Shown one piece after another: positions 17,580 to 26,254 of a DNA stretch of 64,000 nt. The number at the start of each line of letters is the position of its first letter. Position 1 is the first letter of the stretch. A program made the translations under genes and the position numbers. Location: positions 62,001 to 126,000 of the forward strand of contig NZ_JAJAVB010000002.1 in NCBI RefSeq assembly GCF_020615385.1, read 5' to 3'. The stretch is from Jiella soli. GTDB taxonomy: Bacteria > Pseudomonadota > Alphaproteobacteria > Rhizobiales > Rhizobiaceae. Below the pieces are notes generated by a model. The model was not told the DNA's origin. It searched no databases and saw nothing but the letters and a program-made list of their open reading frames with translations.

Positions 17580-18041
17580 TCAGCCCGGGTTCACGTCGAA
17601 GGCCGGAACCACGAACTTGATGTTCGTGCCGATCTCCAGCGTCACGGCCTCGTCGGCGGTGACCTTCAGCTTGTTGTCGACGACCTCGATCCGCACGCCG
17701 GCATCGTGGAACACGTTAGCCTGCATGTTCTGGTTCGGCGTCGGATGCTCGTCCGAATAGCCGCCGCGCAACAGAAACCCGATGCGCGGGTCGCCGGCAT
17801 GGTTCACCCGCCCGACCACCTGCCCCATCTTCAAGGGCACCGACGTCTTGCCGGTCTCCGGATGCGGATACCAGGGCGAGAGATACGGCTCGTCGTCGGT
17901 CCCGCCGAGCCGGATGCGATATCCCTTCTCGGCATCGAGCGCGGCGACCGGACCGACATGCACGGCATTGCCGAACAGCGTCTTCAGCTGCTCGAGCTCG
18001 ACCTTCAGCGCGTTCATATCCGCGACGAGCGCACCGATCAT
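17580..18041 (-). CDS. Baseplate spike protein V (P2 gpV-like)
   Basis: 153 residues, shorter than P2 gpV (211). The N-terminal part is a coiled start (LVADMNALKVELEQL), then the OB-fold hallmark YRIRLGGTDDEPYLSPWYPH and VGRVNHAGDPRIGFLLRGGYSDEHPTP, and a short beta-prism tail ending VPAFDVNPG. The shorter C-terminus is explained by the separate PAAR tip. The ATG overlaps the previous stop as ATGA. Confidence 0.92.
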   Translation of the reverse strand: MIGALVADMNALKVELEQLKTLFGNAVHVGPVAALDAEKGYRIRLGGTDDEPYLSPWYPHPETGKTSVPLKMGQVVGRVNHAGDPRIGFLLRGGYSDEHPTPNQNMQANVFHDAGVRIEVVDNKLKVTADEAVTLEIGTNIKFVVPAFDVNPG

Positions 18042-18853
18042 GACGGCGTCACCTCGACCGTTCCGACGCCGTCGATCTCGACCGTCGTCGCGACATTCTC
18101 CGGCGTCGCCCCCTCCGCATCCTGCGGGATCGGCCCGCGCCCGAGCGCAAACAGCTCGTCCGCCGTCAGCCCCATACGCCGCTGCAGCACCGCCCAGCCG
18201 CGATCGTCGACCGGGCCGAGCGCCATCCGGATCATCTCCGCCTGTGTCTGCCGGACCGGATCTTCGCTGGCGTCGAGCAGCGCCAGGAACTGGCCGAACG
18301 GCGTGTCGGCGTCGAGCGCCTCGCCCGGAATGGGATCGTCCGCGAGATCGGCCGACAGCATCAGCTGGTGGCCGGCCACCCGCTGCCCCTCGGCCCGGCG
18401 GGTGGTCGCAAATTCCAGTTCGGCGATATGGCCGATCAGGCCGAGGAACACCGCGCCCCAAGCATTGCCCGGATCAGTGAGCGCCGCCCGGATCTGCCGC
18501 CCGACAATGCCGAGAATGAACTCGTTGGCGGCGTCGGTGTACGGGAGGTCCGCGACCACCACCTTCTCGTTCTTCTCGTTGCGCACCGTCATCGTGGCGG
18601 CAATGCCGATCTCGAAGCCGATGTCGCAGCGGCCGTTGACGAACAGCGAGCGCAGCTCGCCGGCTTCCCGCGCATGCTTGCCGCTGTAGAGATAGACCGA
18701 AACGAACGGCTTCTCCTGATCGGTGACCAGCGAGCCATCGGCCCGGGCGTCGAGCGCCGCTGCCTCGGAGTCGAGCACGTTCCCGCCGAACAGCGTCCGG
18801 CCCCGGATCGCCTCGACGGCGGCAATCCGGACAGCGATCGCGACCAGAGACAT
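18038..18853 (-). CDS. Putative tail completion/terminator protein
   Basis: 271 residues, no firm family. It lies between the head-tail joining protein and V, where lambda- and P2-type phages encode tail-terminator or completion proteins. N-terminal sequence SLVAIAVRIAAVEAIRG followed by VSVYLYSGKHAREAGELRS and a strand FEIGIAATMTV resembles the alpha/beta start of tail terminator proteins. The C-terminal part is helical and acidic. It overlaps V by ATGA and abuts the upstream gene. Confidence 0.6.
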   Translation of the reverse strand: MSLVAIAVRIAAVEAIRGRTLFGGNVLDSEAAALDARADGSLVTDQEKPFVSVYLYSGKHAREAGELRSLFVNGRCDIGFEIGIAATMTVRNEKNEKVVVADLPYTDAANEFILGIVGRQIRAALTDPGNAWGAVFLGLIGHIAELEFATTRRAEGQRVAGHQLMLSADLADDPIPGEALDADTPFGQFLALLDASEDPVRQTQAEMIRMALGPVDDRGWAVLQRRMGLTADELFALGRGPIPQDAEGATPENVATTVEIDGVGTVEVTPS

Positions 18854-19233
18854 CAGCTCTCCGACAGTCCGATGATGAGCCGCGGCGCATTCCGGTCATC
18901 GAAGGTCTCGACCGCGAACCAGGGCTGCCCCGGCCGCTCCAGCGCCCGGATCTCGTCGTCCTTCCGGATGACGAGATCCGGATACCGATGCTGGTCGAGA
19001 TGCAGCTCCGCCTTTCCGGCCGAGAGCATGGTCCGCCAGGACTGCGCCATCCCGCCCTCGGTCATGTTCGCGTCCTTCACCGGCCCGGTCCGTAACACGC
19101 CGACGATCTCGACCTCGCTGCGATCCGGATCGACCTGCCCCTTGACCCGCGGCACCACCAGGATCCGCTCGCCGAACGCATCGTCGGTGATCACCGCCCT
19201 CTGCGTCTCGGCGAGCGTCGAAAGGATCGGCAT
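18853..19233 (-). CDS. Head-tail joining protein (lambda FII-type)
   Basis: 126 residues versus 117 for lambda FII. It would form the ring between portal complex and tail. Signs are the short helical start, the GERILVVPRVKGQVDPDRSEVEIVGVL strand pair, and the DLVIRKDDEIRALERPGQPWFAVETFDDR stretch that is common in head-tail joining proteins. It follows the capsid gene by 13 bases, the lambda position. Confidence 0.7.
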   Translation of the reverse strand: MPILSTLAETQRAVITDDAFGERILVVPRVKGQVDPDRSEVEIVGVLRTGPVKDANMTEGGMAQSWRTMLSAGKAELHLDQHRYPDLVIRKDDEIRALERPGQPWFAVETFDDRNAPRLIIGLSES

Positions 19234-19246
19234 CGAAGGGGCAGTC

Positions 19247-20296
19247 TTAGTTCGTCGTCACGTGGACGACGCACTCCGGCTGCTTGTTGATCGCCAGCGT
19301 GTTCGACTGCGACTTCATCTCGACGCCCTCGCCATGGTCGAGCACCTTGGTCGAGATGTAGATGAATTCGTTGCCGCCGGCGGGCGCCTCGTTGACCATG
19401 TCGATATGGTGGACAGGCCCCTCGAAGGTGCGGAACATGCCCTGCGTCCCAGCTGGGTAGACCTGGCCGGAATTGTCGGCGACGTTCTTCTCGATCGTCG
19501 TGCCGCCCTGCCCGTCCTTCACCGGCAGGCCGCCCTTGTATTCGCGCCAGAGGATCTCGCCGAACTCGAACACGCGGCCCCAATTGCCGGCGAGCTGCTG
19601 CCGGGAGATCAGGCTATGCACGCCGGAATTCTGCGCCTGCAGCCAGAACTTCTCGACCTTCGGATGCTTGATCAGCTTGGAGAAGAACATCGGGTCGACG
19701 ACCGACTCGAACATGCCGACGGTCTCGCCCTTGATGTTCGTCATCACGTGGTCGCGGACCTCCTCGCACTTCTCCATCACGTCGGTCGTGTCGGTGCCGA
19801 GCGCGAAGTCGACGACCTTCTTGGTGATGTCGAAGACATCGTAGAGGTCGTAGAGCGTGCGACCTTTACCGTCCTTGATCAGGCCGCGCAGCATGCCGAG
19901 CCGCAGATATTCGCGGGTGATCGAGTGATGCCGGCGGATCGACAGGATCTTACGGGTCGTCTCGCGCACCAGCGAGCGCTCGGTGATCTGGCCGTTGACG
20001 ACCTCGAGATTGCCTTCCAGGTCGCCGACGCGGATTGCCTCCAGATGCGGGAAATGCGGGATCGTCACGATCACGCCGGTCTCGGTATCGTCCGGCGTCA
20101 GCTGCGACGGACCGCCGGGAACCTGCGCCGCGAGAACGACCAGCTCGCCATCGCGGAAGTCAATCCGCACCATGCGCGACGCCTTCGGCTCGGACGGCGC
20201 GAGGTTCAGCGCGTTGAGGAGGCCGTAGGTGTTGGGAACGCGGTTGACCTCCTGGGTCAGCTCCACATTCGTGTAGGGAAACAGAAGTTCGGGCAT
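19247..20296 (-). CDS. Major capsid protein (lambda gpE family)
   Basis: 349 residues versus 341 in lambda E. The phage capsid E family pattern is clear: the N-terminal LTQEVNRVPNTYGLLNALNL, the IRVGDLEGNLEVVNGQITERSLV block, and the C-terminal HIDMVNEAP and LDHGEGVEMKSQSNTLAIN segments. AAGG-type ribosome site precedes the ATG. A strong hairpin terminator stands between it and the decoration gene, so part of capsid expression may depend on its own transcript or on read-through. Confidence 0.94.
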   Translation of the reverse strand: MPELLFPYTNVELTQEVNRVPNTYGLLNALNLAPSEPKASRMVRIDFRDGELVVLAAQVPGGPSQLTPDDTETGVIVTIPHFPHLEAIRVGDLEGNLEVVNGQITERSLVRETTRKILSIRRHHSITREYLRLGMLRGLIKDGKGRTLYDLYDVFDITKKVVDFALGTDTTDVMEKCEEVRDHVMTNIKGETVGMFESVVDPMFFSKLIKHPKVEKFWLQAQNSGVHSLISRQQLAGNWGRVFEFGEILWREYKGGLPVKDGQGGTTIEKNVADNSGQVYPAGTQGMFRTFEGPVHHIDMVNEAPAGGNEFIYISTKVLDHGEGVEMKSQSNTLAINKQPECVVHVTTN

Positions 20297-20329
20297 TGTC
20301 AGGCGCCTTTCGCGTCGCGGTCTCGCCGC

Positions 20330-20366
20330 TCAAGAAAAAGGGCGGGTCGCCGCTCGGCGCCCGCCC
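20330..20366 (-). terminator. Hairpin terminator between decoration and capsid genes
   Basis: On the minus strand GGGCGGG...CCCGCCC with a nested GCCG/CGGC pairing is followed by TTTTTCTTG. A terminator inside a head operon suggests partial attenuation to set the decoration/capsid ratio, or an antitermination mechanism; either reading is inference. Confidence 0.7.
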
Positions 20367-20394
20367 GGTTCACCGGGTCCGAGAGCGGGTCCCG

Positions 20395-21108
20395 TCAGTC
20401 GCGCAGAATGATGCGCGTCGGCATCGCCTTGAGGTCGGCGACCGCCTTCGCCTTCTGGTCCGACGTGAGCCCGTTCGGCCACTGGATCGCGCCGATGAAC
20501 AGGATCGAGTCTCGACGCGTGAACAGAAGGTCGGTCGTATTGTCGACGCCGTCCGCCGCCGTCGCCTCGACCAGGCTGACGCCATGGATGACTTCAGAGC
20601 CGTTGGTCGCGTCCGGGTCCCATGCGACGATCTTGCCGTCGTCGTCGTCGGCCGCGATCGACACGGTCACCGAGAAGGCATCGCCGGGTGCGAAGGCCGT
20701 GCCTCCGCCGGCGATGGTGAACTTGATCTGCTTGGTGAAAGCCGCCCCGCCAGTCGCCGTGCCGACCTGCACGCCCTCGGGATCTTCGACCCGAAACTTC
20801 GAGGTGCCGTCGGCGCCGCCGGTCGTGCAGACGACCCGGTAGATGCCGGCCTTGGCCGCCGTCGTCGTCGACGGGTCGGCCATGGTCATCGTGCCGTTGC
20901 CGGTATTGCCGGCATCCGCCGAAGCGCTCGCCGCCATCGCACCAGCGGCGGTGATAAGGCCGAGCAGCGTGCCGAGCTTCACAATACGCGCCGCGCCGGC
21001 GCCGGCGAGCAGCGTCCCGGTTTCGCGGCAGAATTCCGGGTTGGATTCCCATTTGAGCAGGCCCGACATGATCGGCGCGCGGCTCATCTTGAAGACGGGC
21101 ATGGACAT
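20395..21108 (-). CDS. Head decoration protein (lambda gpD-like) with inserted domain
   Basis: 237 residues, twice lambda D (110). The N-terminal FKMSRAPIMSGLLKWESNPEFCRETGTLLAGAGAARIVKLGTLLG and C-terminal DNTTDLLFTRRDSILFIGAIQWP are decoration-protein sequence. Between them lies an insert of about 120 residues (55-175), Thr/Gly/Asp-rich and strand-like, likely an exposed Ig-like or beta domain on the capsid surface. It follows the protease by 49 bases, the C-D order of lambda. Confidence 0.85.
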   Translation of the reverse strand: MSMPVFKMSRAPIMSGLLKWESNPEFCRETGTLLAGAGAARIVKLGTLLGLITAAGAMAASASADAGNTGNGTMTMADPSTTTAAKAGIYRVVCTTGGADGTSKFRVEDPEGVQVGTATGGAAFTKQIKFTIAGGGTAFAPGDAFSVTVSIAADDDDGKIVAWDPDATNGSEVIHGVSLVEATAADGVDNTTDLLFTRRDSILFIGAIQWPNGLTSDQKAKAVADLKAMPTRIILRD

Positions 21109-21157
21109 GGGTCAGTTCTCCGTTGAGGTCGGGCGGCGGGTGCCGATGATTGGCGCG

Positions 21158-21571
21158 TCAGCTGCGCTTCATCGACGCGACGGCGGCATCGACCGAGGCC
21201 GAAAGCCGCGAACGCGCCGGCTTGTCACCGCCAGCGTCGGCCACCGGCAGATCTCCCTCCTGGTTCGCTGCCTGGCGCGCCGCGAGCGATGCGGTCGAGA
21301 CCTGCGCCGGCGCGTGGACATTCGCCGCGACGAAGGACGCGACGTCTTCCGCCGCCATGCCCGGCGACTTGATCGCAAGATCGACAGCCGCGGAAATTTT
21401 CGCCGGATTGCCCTCGACGCCTTCGGCTGCGATCACCGCCGCAATGCGCCCACGCTCGGACGTCGCGCCGGCAGTTTCGCCCTCGCTGCGCGCGGCCGCG
21501 ACAGCCCGGTCGTGATCGGCCTTCGAAATGCCCGCGGTCTCGGCTGCGGGCCCGCCGTTGGTCTCGCTCAT
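21158..21571 (-). CDS. Nested in-frame scaffold protein (lambda Nu3-type)
   Basis: An internal ATG (residue 285 of the protease gene, MSETNGGPAAE) has AGGAGA eight bases upstream, the arrangement used in lambda to make scaffold Nu3 from inside gene C. The product would be 137 residues, charged and helical, with a central SERGRIAAVIAAEGVEGNPAKI segment. The ribosome site and the domain boundary agree; expression is inferred. Confidence 0.65.
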   Translation of the reverse strand: MSETNGGPAAETAGISKADHDRAVAAARSEGETAGATSERGRIAAVIAAEGVEGNPAKISAAVDLAIKSPGMAAEDVASFVAANVHAPAQVSTASLAARQAANQEGDLPVADAGGDKPARSRLSASVDAAVASMKRS

Positions 21572-22423
21572 GGAAAGTCTCCTGCTTTGCGAGGGGGTGC
21601 GCCCGTCGGAGGCGCGGGAAAGATCTGCGACGACGCCTTCGAACGAACCGACCCGGTCGGCCATTCCGGCCGCGATGGCTTGGGCGCCGGTCTCGACACC
21701 GCCCTGGCCGAAGGTTTCGAGCACCTTCGCCTCGGAGACCCCGCGATGGCGGGCGACGGCGGCGATGAAGACGGTGGCGAGCTGATCGACCATGCGCTGC
21801 AGCTGCTCGCGGCCGCTGTCGCTCTGGGGGTCGGGCCGCTTGTGTGGCGACTGCGACGAGACGAATTCGATCCGCTTGACGCCGTTGCGCTCGTCCCGGG
21901 CCGACGTGTCCGTGACGGCGAGCGCGACACCGATCGAGCCGAGCAGCGCGCCTTCCGCGACGACGATCTCCGAGGCGGCAGACGCGATCCAGTAGCCGCC
22001 GGACGCGGCCATGCCGCCGACATAGGAGACGATCCGCTTCTGCGACCGCGCGGCGTAGATCGCCGCGGCCAGTTCGTCGCAGCCATTGGCCTCGCCGCCG
22101 GGGCTGTCGACGTTGAGCACGATCGCCGTGATCGACGGATCGTCGAGCGCGACCTGGAAGTCACGCCGCAGGATGTCGTAGGATGTCGCCCCGGAAAACT
22201 CGGTGAACAGATTGGCTCGCCGGAACAATGGCCCGATCACCGGCAGAACCGCGACATTGCCGCGCAGGCCGAGCTTCTCGGCAGACGGTACCGAGCGCGC
22301 GCGGTACGCCTCCAGCGCTTCCGGTGTCACCTCGTTCTCGCGCCCGGCGATCTCGATCAGTTCCGCGACACGCTCGGGCAGCATCGCCCATGGCGCCGAA
22401 CGCGCAGCTTCGAGAACTCGCAT
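21158..22423 (-). CDS. S49 head maturation protease fused to scaffold (lambda gpC-like)
   Basis: 421 residues versus 439 in lambda C. Residues 55-250 are an SppA-type S49 peptidase: NVDSPGGEANG and GGMAASGGYWIAS, with S141 as probable nucleophile and K195 as probable general base. The last 140 residues are helical, Ala/Glu-rich scaffold-like sequence. It cleaves portal and itself during head assembly in lambda. GAGGAG precedes the ATG. The gpW-like gene upstream ends 11 bases before. See the nested start entry. Confidence 0.92.
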   Translation of the reverse strand: MRVLEAARSAPWAMLPERVAELIEIAGRENEVTPEALEAYRARSVPSAEKLGLRGNVAVLPVIGPLFRRANLFTEFSGATSYDILRRDFQVALDDPSITAIVLNVDSPGGEANGCDELAAAIYAARSQKRIVSYVGGMAASGGYWIASAASEIVVAEGALLGSIGVALAVTDTSARDERNGVKRIEFVSSQSPHKRPDPQSDSGREQLQRMVDQLATVFIAAVARHRGVSEAKVLETFGQGGVETGAQAIAAGMADRVGSFEGVVADLSRASDGRTPSQSRRLSMSETNGGPAAETAGISKADHDRAVAAARSEGETAGATSERGRIAAVIAAEGVEGNPAKISAAVDLAIKSPGMAAEDVASFVAANVHAPAQVSTASLAARQAANQEGDLPVADAGGDKPARSRLSASVDAAVASMKRS

Positions 22424-22434
22424 CGCCAATCTCC

Positions 22435-22689
22435 TCAGTAAGACCGGAAGCCGGCGCGGATCGCATGCCGCCGCGGACGGCCGCCTAGCTTCACGGCGCA
22501 CTCGTTTTTCAGAGTGGTGATGCGGGCGGCGAGCGCCTTCATGTCGGTCGGCTGCCAGCGCTTCTGGTCGGTGCCGAACCGCGCCTCGACGACCTGCTCC
22601 CCAGCCAGCAGACGGTCATGGATTTCCTGTAGCTTCGGCCACAGCGCGCAGGGGTCGCTCATGTCGATCCCGTCGAAGATCGAGGCCAT
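22435..22689 (-). CDS. Head completion protein gpW-like
   Basis: 84 residues, lambda W is 68. gpW closes the portal channel so that tails can attach. The sequence is two helices and a strand: DPCALWPKLQEIHDRLLAG, FGTDQKRWQPTDMKALAARI, TTLKNECAVKLGG. It lies between terminase and portal-protease genes in the lambda order, overlapping the portal stop (TGATG). Confidence 0.82.
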   Translation of the reverse strand: MASIFDGIDMSDPCALWPKLQEIHDRLLAGEQVVEARFGTDQKRWQPTDMKALAARITTLKNECAVKLGGRPRRHAIRAGFRSY

Positions 22690-24281
22690 CAGGCGTCTCC
22701 TTGCGGGCGATCGGCGGGATCGGCGGGATCGTCGAGCGGCGGTCCGCCATTTTGGCCCATCATCGGATCGGGCAGACCGAGCCGCTCGCGGTTGGCCTTC
22801 TCGCGGGCGAGCTGCTCCTGGACGTCCTCGTGATCGACACCGAGATCGTTGCAGATCATCTCCTGCGTCATTACGCCGAGGCCGGACCAGATCTCGTGCG
22901 CCTTCGCCGCCTTGACGTCGTCGGCCTGAGGCTTCGGCGGACCTTTCCAGTCGCAGCGCGTGATCGAGGCGCGGTTCGCGACGAATGCGTCGATCCCGCC
23001 GGGCAATTGCATCCGCCCGGCGTCGATCTCCTCCTCGAGCCACGCCTGATAGCCAGCTGTCGCGAGCCGCCCCGGTATGTGCCGGCGCCGATATTCCATC
23101 AGCGGCCATTTCTTGGCGATGCCCATCCGGACCGAGGAATAGGTTGCGCCGCGAAAGTCGCCGGTCATGTCCTCGAACATCACACCGAGGCAGGCTGCGA
23201 TCTCCCGCAAGAGGAAGTTGGCGAAGGCCTCATAGGTCGAGTTCGGATGTTCCGAGCCCTGCAGCTTCAGATGCTCGCCGGCGAGCAGATGCGCGATCTT
23301 GCCGTGGCGGCCGAGATCGATGTTGACCTTCTCGTGCCATCCGACCTTCTGGGCAAGAAACGCGTCGAAGGCGCCGGCGAGCTCGCCGCCGCTGCCGGCG
23401 ACCTCGTCCTCGTCCTGCAGCGCCTGCATCACGTCCGAGGTGGGATAGTCGCTCTCGATCGTCGCGGCGAAGATCGCGTGGATCAGCGCGGCGGTCAGTG
23501 TCGCATCGGCAAGCTGGTCGAACTGACGAAGCACCTTCAGCGCCGGAGCGAGCGGCGTGATGCCGCGCACCTGGCGGGCACCGCCGTCGAAGACATGGAC
23601 GATCTCCGGCCGTCCGAACCGATCGCGCGCACGCCGCTCGCGCGTCTGCATCATGCCGGTCGCATCGCGCGTGTCGAAGACATAGCCGACCGGCAGCGAA
23701 TGCGGATCGAGCCGGATGCCCTGGAACAAACGGTTGAACGGATCGGACGTCTGCGACAGCCAGTGCGACGGCAAGAGCGAGATCTTGGTTGCAGCCTCGG
23801 CTCCGGGGCGAGGGACCCACGGCACCTCGGCGACGATCTCGCCAGTGGCGAACCACTGCCGCACCGCGGCAGCCTGGATCTGCCCCATCGTGTACCGGCC
23901 GCCCGCGTCGCATTCATAGGGCTGCGACGACCAGATGTGGTAGCGCATCTCGGCACGCCGGGCCCAGGCCGCAGTCTGCTTCTCGTCGAAACCGAACATC
24001 GACAGGTCCGGCTTGGCGCTGAGCCGGAGCTCGGTGCCGATCATCAGCGCGATCACCTGGTCGAGGACGCCGGCGATCCAGCCGGAGTTCATCGTCGCGT
24101 CGTCGGCCAGCGCATTGGTCTCGCGCCAGGCGAGCCGGACATTGTCCGCCCGGTCGCGCAGCACCGGCCGCGGCGCCTGCAATCCGACGACCGATCCCGG
24201 AACGCCGCGCAGATAGCCGGCCATCGGCACGGCATGCGACCCCGCTGGAACGCGCACCCGAGGCTTCACGACAGCGCTCAT
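22689..24281 (-). CDS. Portal protein (lambda gpB family)
   Basis: 530 residues versus 533 in lambda B. The dodecameric portal is the DNA gate. Family blocks: RETNALADDATMNSGWIAG, QTSDPFNRLFQGIRLD, GYVFDTRD, and the clip/channel part with LLREIAACLGVMFEDMTGDFRGATYSSVRMG. The ATG/TGA overlaps with both terminase and W show translational coupling. A Pro/Asp-rich C-terminal tail is typical of the family. Confidence 0.95.
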   Translation of the reverse strand: MSAVVKPRVRVPAGSHAVPMAGYLRGVPGSVVGLQAPRPVLRDRADNVRLAWRETNALADDATMNSGWIAGVLDQVIALMIGTELRLSAKPDLSMFGFDEKQTAAWARRAEMRYHIWSSQPYECDAGGRYTMGQIQAAAVRQWFATGEIVAEVPWVPRPGAEAATKISLLPSHWLSQTSDPFNRLFQGIRLDPHSLPVGYVFDTRDATGMMQTRERRARDRFGRPEIVHVFDGGARQVRGITPLAPALKVLRQFDQLADATLTAALIHAIFAATIESDYPTSDVMQALQDEDEVAGSGGELAGAFDAFLAQKVGWHEKVNIDLGRHGKIAHLLAGEHLKLQGSEHPNSTYEAFANFLLREIAACLGVMFEDMTGDFRGATYSSVRMGIAKKWPLMEYRRRHIPGRLATAGYQAWLEEEIDAGRMQLPGGIDAFVANRASITRCDWKGPPKPQADDVKAAKAHEIWSGLGVMTQEMICNDLGVDHEDVQEQLAREKANRERLGLPDPMMGQNGGPPLDDPADPADRPQGDA

Positions 24282-26254
24282 CAGCGATTCAGCCGCGAGG
24301 AGATCTCGGCCGGCGACTGCCGCGGCTTCTTCGGCTTGACCGGGAGACCTTCAGCCTTCGCCTCGATGTCGCCGGTCCCGGCGATCTGCATCGCCGCGGG
24401 CGACAGCATGTCGGCCTGCGGCGACGGCAGCACCCGTGCCCTCAGCCGAGCCCAGCCATCCGGCGTCAGCCGCGACAGGCCGAGATGTTCGGCCATCGCC
24501 ATGGCGTAGATCCTCGCGTCGAGGAAGTGATTCTCCCGTCGGGCCCGCTTCCAGTCCTCCTGCATGCGGCCGCGGACGATCTGCTGGTCGAAATACTCCG
24601 CCGTCAGCTGCTTGAAATATTCGGCATCGTGGAACGGACCGAAATGACAATAGCCCGGCGGGTCGATCTCCCCGCCGGCGGCCGCACCGGACTTATGCAG
24701 ATTGGCGTAGAGCTCTGACTTCAGGCCCCATGTCCCGACCGGCCAGGCGAGCGCCGAGCCATAGCGCTTGCGCTTGCCGCCCTTGGTGACCGACTTCTTC
24801 GACGGAAGACCTATGGCCGGAACGCCGCGTCCCGCGACGCCCTTGATTGCATAGGCGCCGGCATGCTGGCGGCACCACTCGAGCACCTGCGTCGTGCGGC
24901 CACCGTCGCCGCTATCGACGGCCATGGCTTCAATCCGCCGCTCCTGCCCGTAGATGTCGGTGAAACGTCGCGCGAGCAGCGCCTCGAGCGCGGTCCAGGC
25001 GCCGGCCTTCGGATCGTCGGTTGGCCCCTCCAGGAACAGCGCCTCGATCGACCAGCTCTGCCGGTCCTCGCCGAACGCGACCACCTCGACCGGCAGCCCG
25101 TTGTGCTGGACGTCGCAGCCGGCGACGAGGATCAGCCCCTTCGCCGGCACGACGCCGCGGACGAGCGACGCCTCCCGGCGCTCCATAAGCCGCTCCCACT
25201 CCGGCGCGTTGCCGCGCATCTCGTAGGGCAGGCCGAGCCAGAGATTGTGGAAAGTCTTGTCCTTCGACTCGCTCTTGTGCGCCGCGACCGCAGCCTCGGC
25301 GAGCTTGTCCCAGGTCGTCAGCTGCGAGATCAGCGCATCGACATGGAAGGACGGATAGAGCCCGTCGGGATTGGTCGCGACGAACCGACCGGCGCGAACC
25401 AGACCCGCCTTCTCGTGATGCTCGATCGGTCGCCCGCAGCACGGCGCCGCATAGTACGCCTGGAACGGCGGATGGTCGTTGTGCTTCAGATGCTCGTAGG
25501 TGAGCACGATCTCATCGTCGCAGCCCGGGCACCGGATGTGCCAGAACCGCTGGTCACCGTCCTTGAACAGCCGGTCGATCCGCGACGTCTTGGCCAGCGT
25601 CGGCGTCGATAGCGCCAGGACGCGCCAGTCGCCGGTCGCGTGGAAGGCTGTGAAGCGGCCGAGGAAGAGATCGAAGGCGTCACCCTGACCGTCGAGGTCG
25701 AATGCCCACTCGTCGACCTCGTCGCCGATGCCGACCTTGAGCGTCTTGCTCTTCAGCTCCGTCGCGACGCCGGCATTGAGCAGCTTGAGCGAGCCCCCGG
25801 GGAACCGCTTCGAGGTCTGCGTCGACCCCTCGCCGGAGCGCGACATCTGCCCGCGCACCTTGGCCTTGAGCGACTTGGTGCCGGCGATCGACGGGCCGAG
25901 CTTCTCGCGGTTGAACTCGCCGATGTCCTCCTGCCGCGGCACGGCATAGGCAATGCGGCACGGCGCCTGATCGATATAGGCGCCGACCAGGGCGATCCCG
26001 GCGACCGAGATACCGGTCTGCTGGGACTTGCGAACAGCCACCATGTTGTGCGGCGAGTCGGGGCCGAGAGCGTCGATGATCTCCGGCACGTAAGGGGTCA
26101 GCGACAGATCCCAGCGCGACCCGGCGCGCGGACCGTCCGGCACGACGAGGTTTTCCTTCGCCCAGGCCGACGGCGTCATCGGCGCCTGCGGCGTCAGGAT
26201 ACCCGCAAAGATGCCGGCGATCAGCGCGAGGGCTTTCGGATGTGTAGCCATCAT
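24281..26254 (-). CDS. Terminase large subunit (lambda gpA family)
   Basis: 657 residues versus 641 in lambda A. The N-terminal ATPase has the adenine motif KENLVVPDGPRAGSRWDL, a deviant Walker A region (VRKSQQTGISVAG) and Walker B GIGDEVDEW; the C-terminal nuclease half has VAGCDVQHN and AMAVDSGDGGRT as probable metal-binding aspartates. gpA-type enzymes usually cut at cos sites, so cohesive ends are expected. Two adjacent ATG codons serve as start; the small subunit stop overlaps. Confidence 0.95.
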   Translation of the reverse strand: MMATHPKALALIAGIFAGILTPQAPMTPSAWAKENLVVPDGPRAGSRWDLSLTPYVPEIIDALGPDSPHNMVAVRKSQQTGISVAGIALVGAYIDQAPCRIAYAVPRQEDIGEFNREKLGPSIAGTKSLKAKVRGQMSRSGEGSTQTSKRFPGGSLKLLNAGVATELKSKTLKVGIGDEVDEWAFDLDGQGDAFDLFLGRFTAFHATGDWRVLALSTPTLAKTSRIDRLFKDGDQRFWHIRCPGCDDEIVLTYEHLKHNDHPPFQAYYAAPCCGRPIEHHEKAGLVRAGRFVATNPDGLYPSFHVDALISQLTTWDKLAEAAVAAHKSESKDKTFHNLWLGLPYEMRGNAPEWERLMERREASLVRGVVPAKGLILVAGCDVQHNGLPVEVVAFGEDRQSWSIEALFLEGPTDDPKAGAWTALEALLARRFTDIYGQERRIEAMAVDSGDGGRTTQVLEWCRQHAGAYAIKGVAGRGVPAIGLPSKKSVTKGGKRKRYGSALAWPVGTWGLKSELYANLHKSGAAAGGEIDPPGYCHFGPFHDAEYFKQLTAEYFDQQIVRGRMQEDWKRARRENHFLDARIYAMAMAEHLGLSRLTPDGWARLRARVLPSPQADMLSPAAMQIAGTGDIEAKAEGLPVKPKKPRQSPAEISSRLNR

